Shown: positions 1 through 8,428 of the stretch, piece by piece | How positions within the stretch are numbered: the first letter of the stretch is position 1 | How the letters are laid out: each line of letters starts with the position of its first letter | Assembly: GCF_002209535.1 (NCBI RefSeq) | Contig: NZ_NJIG01000015.1 | Location: 62,001 to 126,000, forward strand | DNA from: Achromobacter marplatensis | GTDB taxonomy: Bacteria > Pseudomonadota > Gammaproteobacteria > Burkholderiales > Burkholderiaceae_B | Direction of reading: 5' to 3' | Length of the DNA: 64,000 nucleotides | The notes under the pieces: model-generated | Database searches by the model: none | What the model was told of the DNA's origin: nothing | What the model saw: the letters and a program-made list of their open reading frames with translations, nothing else | Program-made: the position numbers and the translations under genes

Positions 1-477
1 GTCGGCGTCACGCTGGATACGGGCGAGCCCTACACGCGCGCCCGGCTTCGCGCCCAGAAATGGTGGCCGATCGGCAAGCTGGACGTGCTGACGGTGCGCG
101 GCGAAGTCGGCCGCGTCTGGTCCAGCAGCAAGGTGCAGGTGCCGGACGATTTCGGCTTCCGCACGGGCGGCGCGCGGTCGATCCGCGGCTACAAGTACCA
201 GAGCATCGGTTTGCAGCGCGACAACGCCGTCGTGGGCGCGCCCACCCTGGTGGTCGGCAGCATCGAATACGACCACTATTTCAATGAGCGTTGGGGCATG
301 GGCGTGTTCGTGGACGCGGGTGACGCGGCCGAATCGTTCGGCGACATGTCGATGGCGGTGGGCTATGGCGTGGGCGCCCGGGTGCGCACGCCGGCGGGCC
401 CGCTGTTCCTGGACCTGGCCTACGGTCAGCGCGAACGCGACTTGCGCCTGCACTTTTCGTTGGGGATCGCGTTTTGA
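1..477 (+). CDS. tamA: TamA, outer-membrane Omp85-family protein (C-terminal part only)
   Basis: The reading frame is open from base 1, so the N-terminal POTRA domains and the start codon lie outside the window. About 158 residues of the C-terminal beta-barrel remain. They contain the Omp85 loop-6 signature (RSIRGY, near residue 60 of the visible part) and end in alternating aromatic beta-strands with a terminal phenylalanine, as expected of a Bam substrate. The stop codon overlaps the start of tamB, the usual tamA-tamB arrangement. TamA is the outer-membrane half of the translocation and assembly module, which helps insert autotransporters and carry lipids between the membranes. A plain BamA-like paralogue is less likely because tamB follows directly. 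Confidence 0.88.
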   Translation, partial: VGVTLDTGEPYTRARLRAQKWWPIGKLDVLTVRGEVGRVWSSSKVQVPDDFGFRTGGARSIRGYKYQSIGLQRDNAVVGAPTLVVGSIEYDHYFNERWGMGVFVDAGDAAESFGDMSMAVGYGVGARVRTPAGPLFLDLAYGQRERDLRLHFSLGIAF

Positions 478-3400
478 CGGTGTTGCGCAAAATCCTGCGC
501 CAAATCCTGGTGTGGTGGTTGCCGGGCCTGGCGATGCTGGCCTTGCTGGCCAGCGGATTCCTGTTTTGGCTCGTGGGTTCGCAGAACGGCACGCGGCTGC
601 TGCTGACCACGGCTGCCCAGCAATTGAACGGGCAGGCGCTGGACGTGAACGGTTCGCTCTTGCGCGGCGTGTCGGTGGGCAAGCTGGACCTGGACCTGGG
701 CGGCACCCGGATCGACATCAGCGACCTGCACCTGGACGTGCATTGGCGCGCCCTGGGCGACCGCCTGCTGCATGTGCGCGACGTGTCGGCGGGATCGGTG
801 CGCGTGGCCTTGACCTCGTCGCCCGACGCGGCGCCCAAGGAAGACGACGGCGCCCCGTTCACGCTGCCGTCACTGCCGGTGGACATCGCCGTGGATCGCG
901 TGGCCCTGGGCGATTTCCAGCTGGATCAGGATGGCCAGCCGTTGCCTGTGACGCTGGGCGACCTGAGCGCCACCTTCGCGGCGGGCAAGCAGGGCGCGCA
1001 GTTGCGCATCGCCAGCCTGCGCGTGGGTCACGCGGTGGGGCAGGCGGACGTGTCGGGCCAGGCCGAATTGCAGGGCATGGCCGACCCCTGGCCGTTCGCC
1101 GCGCGGCTGGACGTGACCGCACGCGGCTCGGGTCCGGATTCCCCGCTGTGCCAGGCGGACAAGCTGAGCGGCGTGTTCGATACGCGTCCGGTCAAGGCCG
1201 GCGCCGCAGCCAAGCCCGACCCTAAGGCCAAGGTTGATCCCAAAGCCAAGCCGGCGCCTAAAGCCGCGGCCGACACCAAGCCCGCCGAACTGGCCGGCCC
1301 GCCGGCGCCCGCCTGCCAGGTGGTGTTGCGCGCGGACGCCGCGGGGTCGATGGACGGCATCCAGGCCAAGCTGGACGGCTCGGGTTCCGGGCTGTTGATG
1401 GACGTGGTGGCCGATCTGGCGCCGCGCACGGCGCTGGTGTTGCGCAGCGCCCGCGCGAATGCGCAATTGCCCGATAAATCAACGCTTTCCGCGCAATTCG
1501 ATTTGCAGTCCGACACCGCGCAAGGCGCGGGCCGGGACCGTATCGTGGGCACCGTCAGCGCCCAGCGCCTGGATCTGGCGCCGTGGCTGGGCGAAACAAT
1601 TCCGCCCGCTGTGCTGACCGTGCGCGGCGACGTGCAAGCTGATATCGAGAACTTGAGCCAGTTGCGGCATGCGGCCGTCGATCTGCGATTCGAAGACGGC
1701 ACCCGCTGGAACAAGCAGCCCTTGACGGGGGCGCTGAAGGCGCAGGTGGACATTGCCGCGCCGGACGCCGCGACGCCGGGCACCGCAGCAACGCCCGCCG
1801 ATCCGTCTTTGGATCCGCTGGCCGGGCTGCGCATCCACGGCCTGGACGTGGACCTGAAGCTGGGCCGCAACCGGGTCCAGGCCAAGGGTGAACTGGACGC
1901 CAAGGACGGTGCGCTGACGCTGGACGCCCAGGCGCCCCAATTGGATGCGTTCTGGCCGGGCATTCCGGGCGGCGCGGAATTGAAGGGCAAGTTCGCGGGC
2001 ACCGTGGCGGCGCATCGCGGCGAGGTCACGGCCGGCTACACGCCTGCCAAGCCGCGTCCCGGCGTGTTGGGGCAAGCGCCCGCCAAGGCCAATATCGTAT
2101 TCACCGGCGCCTGGGGCAAGGGCGCCGCGGGCCAGCCGGATGCCGCATTGCTGGGATGGCGCGGCGCGTTTTCCAAGCTGACGGCCGATACGGCCGGCTT
2201 TACCGTGACGGCGGACCGGCCGGTCACGTTGGCCTATCTGCCGTCCGCCGTGGCGCCGCAGTGGCAATGGCAGGTCGGACAGACCGCCTTGAGCCTGACG
2301 CTGCCCGGCAAGGAACGCCTGACCCTGGCGCATCAGGGCTCGCGCGGCGGCGGCAAGCGCTGGGAAACCGCTGGCCAGGGCGACAATCTGGTCATCACGG
2401 CCGCCATGGCCCGCCAGGTGATCGGCGCCGTCGACCCCGAGGCGGCTTCCAAGCTGGGCAAAGGGCCTAGCCGCGTGAATGCGATGATCCCCGAAGGCCA
2501 GCGCCGCATTGCCCTGGACCTGTTGTGGGACCTGAAATTCGACGGACGGCTGGGTGGCAAGGCTCGCATCGCGCGCCGCGATGGCGACCTGCTGATTCCG
2601 GGCGACCCGCCCATTCCGCTGGGCGTGAAGGCGCTGGTGCTGGACGTGACCGCTACCCCCACGTCCGCGAACGCCAGCCGCCTGGATGCCAAGATCAACC
2701 TCGCGACCGCCAAGATGGGCACCGTCAACGGCACCGGTTCGGCCGTGCTGGTCGTCGACGCCAAGGGCGGCATGGCGCTGGACGAGCGCCAGCCCCTGCG
2801 CGCCAAGCTGGACGCCGATATTGCCGATCTGGCCTGGATCGGCCTGTTCGTCGGCGATTCGATGGAAGTCGGCGGCGCGGTCAAGGCCAACCTGGAAGCC
2901 CAGGGCACCCTGGCCGGCAAGTGGTCCGCCACCGGCACGATCCGTGGCGAGAAGCTGCGCGTGGTGCGCATCGACGACGGGGTGCGCCTGATCGACGGCA
3001 CCTTGTCGGCACGCCTGGACGGCGACCGGTTGGTGCTGGACAGCCTGCGTTTCCCGGCATCGCTGCGAGTCATGCCGGCGGAATGGCGCACCAAGGAATG
3101 GATCACGACCAACCCCGAGTCCAAGGGCGGTTATGCCGAGGCGCGCGGCCAGTGGAACATCATGGACGGCGGCGGCGACATCAAGCTGACCCTGTACCGG
3201 TTCCCGGCGCTGCAGCGCTCGGATCGCTACGCCATGGTGTCCGGCGTCATTGACCTGAAGGCGGCCATGCCCCGGATCGAGATCGTGGGCGACCTGAAGG
3301 CGGATGCAGGCTGGTTCAGCCTGGAGATCCTGCAAGGCGTGCCTTCCCTGGACGACGATGTGAAAGTGATCCGGGCCGGGCAGGACCCGACCGCGGTATC

Positions 3401-4166
3401 GACGCCGTTGCAGACCAGCATGAACCTGAAGTTCGACATGGGGCCGCGCTTCTACATTACCGGGATGGGCCTGGACGCGGGCTTGCTCGGTTCCATCCAG
3501 ATCCTGCTGAACGATGGCCGGCTGTCCGGCGTGGGGCAGTTGCGCACGCGGGGCGGCGGCATCGAGGCCTACGGCCAGAAGCTGCGGCTAAGCCGCGGCA
3601 CGCTGACCTTCCAGGGCCGGCTGGACAATCCCTTGCTGGACATCGAGGCGCTACGCACCGGCGAACAGGTCGAGGCGGGCGTGAAGGTCGTCGGCACGGC
3701 GCAACGTCCCCGGATCGACCTCGTGTCCTATCCCGACGTCAGCGACGTGGAAAAGCTTTCCTGGCTGCTGCTGGGCCGGGGCCCGGATGAAAGCGGCAGC
3801 GACGCGGCCTTGCTGGTGTCGGTCGGTACGGCGCTGCTGGGGGGCGGGCAGCCGTTCTACAAGCAATTCGGCCTGGACGACGTCAGCGTGCGCACCGGCA
3901 ACATCGGCAGTTCCGGCAGCATCCTGCCGGACCGCACAGTGGCCGGCGATGTCAACCGGGACAGCGACAGCCAGCTGGCGACCCAGTTCCTGGTGGCCAG
4001 CAAGTCGTTCGCCAACGGCATCACGCTCAGCGTCGAGCAGGCGCTGGCGGGCAGCGACACGGTCGGCCGGGCCAGTTACCGCCTGGCGCGCGGCCTGTCC
4101 GTGGACTTGAAGGGCGGTTCGGTCAACGGCATCGCGCTGGTCTATCGGACCTTCTGGGGCAACTGA
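474..4166 (+). CDS. tamB: TamB, inner-membrane-anchored translocation and assembly protein
   Basis: This 1230-residue protein has an N-terminal signal anchor (about residues 13-35, with RK residues before it) and a very long periplasmic beta-rich region. It ends in the conserved DUF490/TamB domain (about residues 880-1230), close to the usual family length. TamB spans the periplasm and partners the TamA barrel encoded just upstream. The proposed TTG start overlaps the tamA stop; a GTG six bases further on is an equally possible start. Residues about 240-280 form a low-complexity Pro-Lys-Ala linker with repeated PKAK units, which is unusual inside an otherwise folded protein. Identity is secure from size, termini and context. 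Confidence 0.92.
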   Translation: MTVLRKILRQILVWWLPGLAMLALLASGFLFWLVGSQNGTRLLLTTAAQQLNGQALDVNGSLLRGVSVGKLDLDLGGTRIDISDLHLDVHWRALGDRLLHVRDVSAGSVRVALTSSPDAAPKEDDGAPFTLPSLPVDIAVDRVALGDFQLDQDGQPLPVTLGDLSATFAAGKQGAQLRIASLRVGHAVGQADVSGQAELQGMADPWPFAARLDVTARGSGPDSPLCQADKLSGVFDTRPVKAGAAAKPDPKAKVDPKAKPAPKAAADTKPAELAGPPAPACQVVLRADAAGSMDGIQAKLDGSGSGLLMDVVADLAPRTALVLRSARANAQLPDKSTLSAQFDLQSDTAQGAGRDRIVGTVSAQRLDLAPWLGETIPPAVLTVRGDVQADIENLSQLRHAAVDLRFEDGTRWNKQPLTGALKAQVDIAAPDAATPGTAATPADPSLDPLAGLRIHGLDVDLKLGRNRVQAKGELDAKDGALTLDAQAPQLDAFWPGIPGGAELKGKFAGTVAAHRGEVTAGYTPAKPRPGVLGQAPAKANIVFTGAWGKGAAGQPDAALLGWRGAFSKLTADTAGFTVTADRPVTLAYLPSAVAPQWQWQVGQTALSLTLPGKERLTLAHQGSRGGGKRWETAGQGDNLVITAAMARQVIGAVDPEAASKLGKGPSRVNAMIPEGQRRIALDLLWDLKFDGRLGGKARIARRDGDLLIPGDPPIPLGVKALVLDVTATPTSANASRLDAKINLATAKMGTVNGTGSAVLVVDAKGGMALDERQPLRAKLDADIADLAWIGLFVGDSMEVGGAVKANLEAQGTLAGKWSATGTIRGEKLRVVRIDDGVRLIDGTLSARLDGDRLVLDSLRFPASLRVMPAEWRTKEWITTNPESKGGYAEARGQWNIMDGGGDIKLTLYRFPALQRSDRYAMVSGVIDLKAAMPRIEIVGDLKADAGWFSLEILQGVPSLDDDVKVIRAGQDPTAVSTPLQTSMNLKFDMGPRFYITGMGLDAGLLGSIQILLNDGRLSGVGQLRTRGGGIEAYGQKLRLSRGTLTFQGRLDNPLLDIEALRTGEQVEAGVKVVGTAQRPRIDLVSYPDVSDVEKLSWLLLGRGPDESGSDAALLVSVGTALLGGGQPFYKQFGLDDVSVRTGNIGSSGSILPDRTVAGDVNRDSDSQLATQFLVASKSFANGITLSVEQALAGSDTVGRASYRLARGLSVDLKGGSVNGIALVYRTFWGN

Positions 4167-4175
4167 ACGGCGGCT

Positions 4176-4207
4176 GGCGGGGCGGGATCAAGGCGTCCCG
4201 CCCCGCC
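4176..4207 (+). terminator. GC-rich hairpin after tamB
   Basis: A perfect 12-bp inverted repeat (4176-4187 and 4196-4207) with an 8-nt loop lies ten bases after the tamB stop. No T-run follows, so it is a terminator-like or transcript-end stabilising hairpin and not a classical intrinsic terminator. A TAAAAT -10-like box at 4234-4239 may serve dcd, but no convincing -35 was found. Confidence 0.5.
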
Positions 4208-4274
4208 CGCAGGCAGCTCGGGCGCGCTCGGGATAAAATGAGGCCCATTCCTTACCCTTAGCACCCATCCCACC

Positions 4275-4838
<564 letters not shown>

Positions 4839-4842
4839 TCCG

Positions 4843-5694
4843 TCAGTCGTCCTGCCCGGGCACGGGGCGCAGGTAGTCGATATCCCATTCGCTTTCCGCC
4901 GTCTGGACAAATCCATGACGGCGATAGAAGCGGTTGGAATCGCTGCCGCGCAACGCGCCCACGGCGACCGGCAGCCCGCGGCTGTCGGCCTCCTGCAGGA
5001 TCTTGCGCATCACCTGGCTGCCCAGGCCTTGCCCCTGCGCGGCGGGCACCACATACAGGTGGTCCAGCCGCAAGCCCGCGCCTTCCGGACGCAGGGCGTA
5101 GAACCCCACCCATTGCCCGTTGTGCTGGATCGCCCACGTGTGTTCCGGCTGGAAGGTATTGCGCAGCCGGCTGCGCGCCCGTTCCGGGTCGAAGCGGCCC
5201 AAGCGTTCAAGGCTGTCGCGCATGGCGTCGATGCGCAGGGTGGCCAGCGCGTCGAAATCCGCTGCCGACACCGGCCGGTACTGGACGTTACCGTCTGACA
5301 GTTCGTCATAGCCGCGGCCCAGGAATTGCAGGATGCAAATGCCGTGACCGTAAGGGTCGCTCAGGTGCGCGATGCGGCCCCAGGCGTGCGAGGCAGCCGG
5401 ATCTTCCAGATGGGCGCCGGCCGCAACGGCCTGATCGACGGCGCGGTCCACGTCTTCGACCACCACGTCCAGATGCACGGGCGTCCAGTGCCGTGCGTAG
5501 TCGCGAGTCTGGCGCGCCGCGCTGGCCGCGGGGGTTCCAGCCGCCTTCTCCAACAGATAGATGGGTGCATTGGCGCCCAGCATTTCCGCTGCTTTCGGTC
5601 CCAGTCGTCGATGCAGGCTCAATCCGAAGGCACGCCGATAGAAGTCGATGGCGTGTTCAAGATCGGGGACATCGATATTGACCAGGATGTGCAT
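4843..5694 (-). CDS. VOC (glyoxalase/bleomycin-resistance) domain fused to GNAT acetyltransferase
   Basis: The start is set at the ATG at 5694 because an AAGGAAAA ribosome-binding site lies just upstream. The longer open frame to 5838 has no such site and no conserved residues. Residues 1-126 form a VOC fold (MHILVNIDVPDLE, then HLDVVVEDVD, then DPYGHGICILQF). Residues 137-278 form a GNAT N-acetyltransferase with the acetyl-CoA loop QGQGLG at 220-225 and the NRFYRRHGF motif near 254-262. Each domain looks complete. Substrate is unknown; VOC domains bind small molecules or metals and the GNAT half would acetylate an amine. The gene ends four bases from the dcd stop, converging on it. Confidence 0.8.
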   Translation of the reverse strand: MHILVNIDVPDLEHAIDFYRRAFGLSLHRRLGPKAAEMLGANAPIYLLEKAAGTPAASAARQTRDYARHWTPVHLDVVVEDVDRAVDQAVAAGAHLEDPAASHAWGRIAHLSDPYGHGICILQFLGRGYDELSDGNVQYRPVSAADFDALATLRIDAMRDSLERLGRFDPERARSRLRNTFQPEHTWAIQHNGQWVGFYALRPEGAGLRLDHLYVVPAAQGQGLGSQVMRKILQEADSRGLPVAVGALRGSDSNRFYRRHGFVQTAESEWDIDYLRPVPGQDD

Positions 5695-5866
5695 AGGGCT
5701 TTTCCTTTGAATGGGCCTGGAAACCATATCACGGGTCCGACGCGGCGTGCGGCCGGCAGCGTGCACGCCGCGCGCTAAAGAAAACCGCTGGCGTGGCCGT
5801 AAAAAGGATATATGTGTTTGCCGATTTGGCGACGTCATCTCTGCAAGCTGAGCAAGGCCCCGACCC

Positions 5867-7105
5867 GTGCGTTACCCCCATATCCCCTGGCTGCCCCTGT
5901 TGTTCTATCCTGCGCTGCCAGTGGCCGCCGCGGTCGGCCTGATGTTGTGGCGCGAGTGGCCGCCGGCGCTGACGCTGATCGTGCCCTTCGTGCCGTGGGT
6001 GATGGCGCTGATCGGCGCGGCGATCTGCCTGATGTACCAGCGCTCGCAAACCATGGCGTTGATGCTGTGTGTACTGGCCGCCACCGCCGTCTGGCCGACG
6101 CTGGCCCGCGAAGCGCCGTGGGCGCTGGGGCCGGTGCTGGCCTGGTGGTCGATGGCCTATACGATCAATGCGCTGTGGTCGGAGCGGTCAAGCATGCTGC
6201 TGGACATGGTGGCGCGCATCGGGTTGATGGCTGTGGGCGTGGCGGCGATCGCGCTGGTCGGCAAGGATGGCCTGGCCGATGTCTTCGGGACGTTGGCGGT
6301 GCAGGGCAAGCTGGCGCGCCTGGGCGTGCCGGTCGAGGCGCTGGTGGGGCTGCTCTTGACGGGCCTGACGCTGACTTTGCTGTTGCTGCGCTACGGGCGT
6401 CCACAGCAGGCGGGGCAATGGCTGGGCTTTGTCTGTATGGCGTGGGCCTTGCCGCGCGGCGCGCAGCATCCTATCGAACTGGCCCTCATGTCGGCGGCAG
6501 CGCTCACGGCGCTTTCGATTTCGTTGGCGCACGAAGGCTTCCATATGGCGTTTCGCGACGAGCTGACCGGTTTGCCGGGCCGCCGGGCGTTGAACGAACG
6601 CCTGCAGCGCATGGGCCGCGTCTACACGCTTGCGATGGCCGACGTGGACCACTTCAAGATATTCAACGATACGCACGGGCACGACGTGGGTGACCAGGTG
6701 CTGCGCATGGTGGCGTCGCAACTGCGGCGCGTGCCCGGCGGCGGCCAGGCCTACCGGTACGGCGGCGAAGAGTTCACGTTGGTGTTCCCGGGCAAGACGG
6801 CGGCGGAAAGCATGCCCCACCTGGAAACCGTCCGGCGGGCCATCGAGGCCTATCAGATGCGCCTGCGGGACAAGCCTGCCCGTCCCAAGGCGGACCAGGT
6901 CGGCCAGCGCAGACGGGGCGGTCGAGGCGGACGCGGTTCGCGTCCGTTGCGGGTGACGGTCAGCATCGGCGTGGCCGAGCGCAGCGACGCCTTGCGGGCG
7001 CCGGACGCGGTGATCAAGGCGGCGGATCAGGCGCTGTACAAGGCCAAGGACGGCGGTCGCAACCAGGTGTGCGCGTACGGCGTCCGGCGCAGGGCAAGCG
7101 CCTGA
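5867..7105 (+). CDS. Membrane-bound diguanylate cyclase (GGDEF)
   Basis: The 412-residue protein has a hydrophobic N-terminal half (about residues 8-215, six or seven likely membrane helices) and a C-terminal GGDEF domain that would make c-di-GMP. The active-site loop is GGEEF at residues 299-303, a catalytically competent variant. The inhibitory I-site (RxxD five residues before) is absent. A basic glycine-rich insert, RRRGGRGGRGSR at residues 348-359, interrupts the domain before the conserved VTVSIGVAE strand. A GTG start at 5867 is chosen because it places the first membrane helix at the N-terminus; the ribosome-binding site is weak. Confidence 0.88.
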   Translation: MRYPHIPWLPLLFYPALPVAAAVGLMLWREWPPALTLIVPFVPWVMALIGAAICLMYQRSQTMALMLCVLAATAVWPTLAREAPWALGPVLAWWSMAYTINALWSERSSMLLDMVARIGLMAVGVAAIALVGKDGLADVFGTLAVQGKLARLGVPVEALVGLLLTGLTLTLLLLRYGRPQQAGQWLGFVCMAWALPRGAQHPIELALMSAAALTALSISLAHEGFHMAFRDELTGLPGRRALNERLQRMGRVYTLAMADVDHFKIFNDTHGHDVGDQVLRMVASQLRRVPGGGQAYRYGGEEFTLVFPGKTAAESMPHLETVRRAIEAYQMRLRDKPARPKADQVGQRRRGGRGGRGSRPLRVTVSIGVAERSDALRAPDAVIKAADQALYKAKDGGRNQVCAYGVRRRASA

Positions 7106-7114
7106 GCCGCCGGC

Positions 7115-7633
7115 CTACTTGCCGGTCAGCGCCAGCGCCATCAGGGTTTCGTCGTAGAGCGCGCCGTTCACGCACAGCGCCTCGCGTTCCCTGCCGTATT
7201 CAGCGAAGCCCAGGCTGGCGTAAAGCGTCGACGCGGCCGTGTTGTTGGCGGTCACGCTCAACTGCACCTGCCGGATGCCGCGCATGGTCTGGGCGTGCGC
7301 GATCGCCGCATGCATCAGCAGCCGTCCCAGGCCGCGCCCGCGCTGCGCGGGGGCGACGTACATGCTCCAGATATGCGCCTTGTGGCGCATCTTCAATTTG
7401 CGCTGGCGGCCCACGCCCACCATGCCGGCAAGGGCGTCGTCCGCGAACACGCCAAACATCGCGCCGTCATCCAGCGGCGTGATCCACCCCCGGATGTCTT
7501 CCAGTGTCAGCGTGTGTTCCTCTTCGTAACTTGATCCAAAAGATTCCGGGGTTTCCACCAGGGCGTCCAGTCGCAATTGACGCAGGGACGGGGCATCCGG
7601 GGCGGTCAGACGTCTGACAAGCGGTGAGGGCAT
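7115..7633 (-). CDS. GNAT family N-acetyltransferase
   Basis: The 172-residue protein starts at the ATG at 7633; the frame is open further upstream but those residues look non-coding. Motif A is QRGRGLG at residues 97-103, preceded by the strand HIWSMYVAP. The NNTAASTLYASLGF segment near 130-143 is the usual GNAT motif B. The N-terminal pattern (VRRLTAPDAPSLRQLRLDAL, ETPESFGSSYEEE) is that of the common small-molecule acetyltransferases. Substrate cannot be told. It converges on the diguanylate cyclase and is divergent from the next gene. Confidence 0.85.
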   Translation of the reverse strand: MPSPLVRRLTAPDAPSLRQLRLDALVETPESFGSSYEEEHTLTLEDIRGWITPLDDGAMFGVFADDALAGMVGVGRQRKLKMRHKAHIWSMYVAPAQRGRGLGRLLMHAAIAHAQTMRGIRQVQLSVTANNTAASTLYASLGFAEYGREREALCVNGALYDETLMALALTGK

Positions 7634-7699
7634 GGCTGCGAAGTGTTGGGAATACGGAACGGTTGGGGGCGTTTGGGCAGTATAGGCGGGCAGCTTGCC

Positions 7700-7705
7700 T
7701 ATAAT
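7700..7705 (+). promoter_or_regulatory. -10 box upstream of the 7743 gene
   Basis: A perfect TATAAT hexamer lies 37 bases before the ATG at 7743. No good -35 hexamer is present at 16-18 bp, so this is a probable but incomplete promoter. Confidence 0.4.
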
Positions 7706-7742
7706 GGGTTCATTGCCGCTTGCGGTTTTCACAAAGGAGCCA

Positions 7743-8198
7743 ATGATGTTCGGTTTCCTCAAGATAAACCAGGACGCCAAGCGCGACGAAGTGCAGGAAG
7801 AGTTCGTCGCCCGTGTGGCGGATGCTGCGCAAGACTTTGTACAAGCCGCCAGTTCCACTGGCGCAGTGTTGGACTACTCCCTGTCCAGCGTCCATGCGCT
7901 CGATGACGCGCTGGAGGCCGCCCACGTCGGGATCTTGCCTCTTACCCCCATGCAGACCGTCGGCGCCGCCGCCTACCTCTACGAGATCGGGCGCCGGGCC
8001 CACGGCGGCCTCTACGAGGTCTGCGACGACGAAGACCCCGTCGTGCTGGTCTGCGGTGACCCTGGCTCCGAAGTCTGTTTTGGCGCCATTGCCAAGGTCG
8101 AACGGCGCATCCGCTACGGCGCCGCCGAGGCGATCCCCGCCTACTTCGAGCTCTTCACAGCCGCCTTGCAGAAGGGCGAAGCCCACACGATCCGCTAG
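7743..8198 (+). CDS. Conserved-looking hypothetical protein, 151 residues
   Basis: I do not recognise this protein. An AAAGGAG ribosome-binding site sits just before the ATG at 7743; the second ATG at 7746 is also possible. The product is soluble, acidic and mixed alpha/beta, with no signal peptide and no membrane segment. A first half rich in helix (residues 1-60) is followed by a segment around MQTVGAAAYLYEIGRR and a Cys-containing strand region (YEVCDDEDPVVLVCGDP, then SEVCFGAIAKVERRIRYG). The codon pattern is typical of real genes here. It is a single gene between divergent GNAT and the downstream decarboxylase, with its own -10 box. Confidence 0.7.
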   Translation: MMFGFLKINQDAKRDEVQEEFVARVADAAQDFVQAASSTGAVLDYSLSSVHALDDALEAAHVGILPLTPMQTVGAAAYLYEIGRRAHGGLYEVCDDEDPVVLVCGDPGSEVCFGAIAKVERRIRYGAAEAIPAYFELFTAALQKGEAHTIR

Positions 8199-8204
8199 GC
8201 CGGT

Positions 8205-8254
8205 GCCGTTGTCGCCGCACTGAAAGCGCCCGCTTTTGGCGCGATGACAACGGC
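8205..8254 (+). repeat. Long inverted repeat in the decarboxylase leader
   Basis: GCCGTTGTC at 8205-8213 pairs perfectly with GACAACGGC at 8246-8254, enclosing a second pair GCGCC (8226-8230) and GGCGC (8238-8242). It lies just after the 151-residue gene and about 175 bases before the decarboxylase. There is no T-run, so it may be a transcript-end hairpin or a leader element. A possible promoter for the decarboxylase lies after it (TTAGGA at 8280, TACAAT at 8304-8309, 18-bp spacer). Confidence 0.4.
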
Positions 8255-8428
8255 CGTGCAGGCCTTCTGGGGATTTCCCTTAGGACTGTAAGAAAAACAG
8301 CCCTACAATTCCGCCATTCCCGCCTCCCCGGTGGGTGCTCGCGCCGTCTGTCATCAGGCGGATTTTTACTAGAAGTACACTCGCGCCGCGATAAGCGTCC
8401 GATCCCGCCTTGCCCCAGGAGCGCCTGC

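Noticed and set aside
1479..3335. A 618-codon open frame antisense to tamB
   Set aside because: It is a shadow caused by GC-rich third positions in tamB; its composition is Gln/His/Arg-rich with no family pattern.
5695..5838. Longer N-terminus for the VOC-GNAT protein
   Set aside because: The extra 48 residues are Arg-rich, unlike the VOC family, and the good ribosome-binding site is at the internal ATG.
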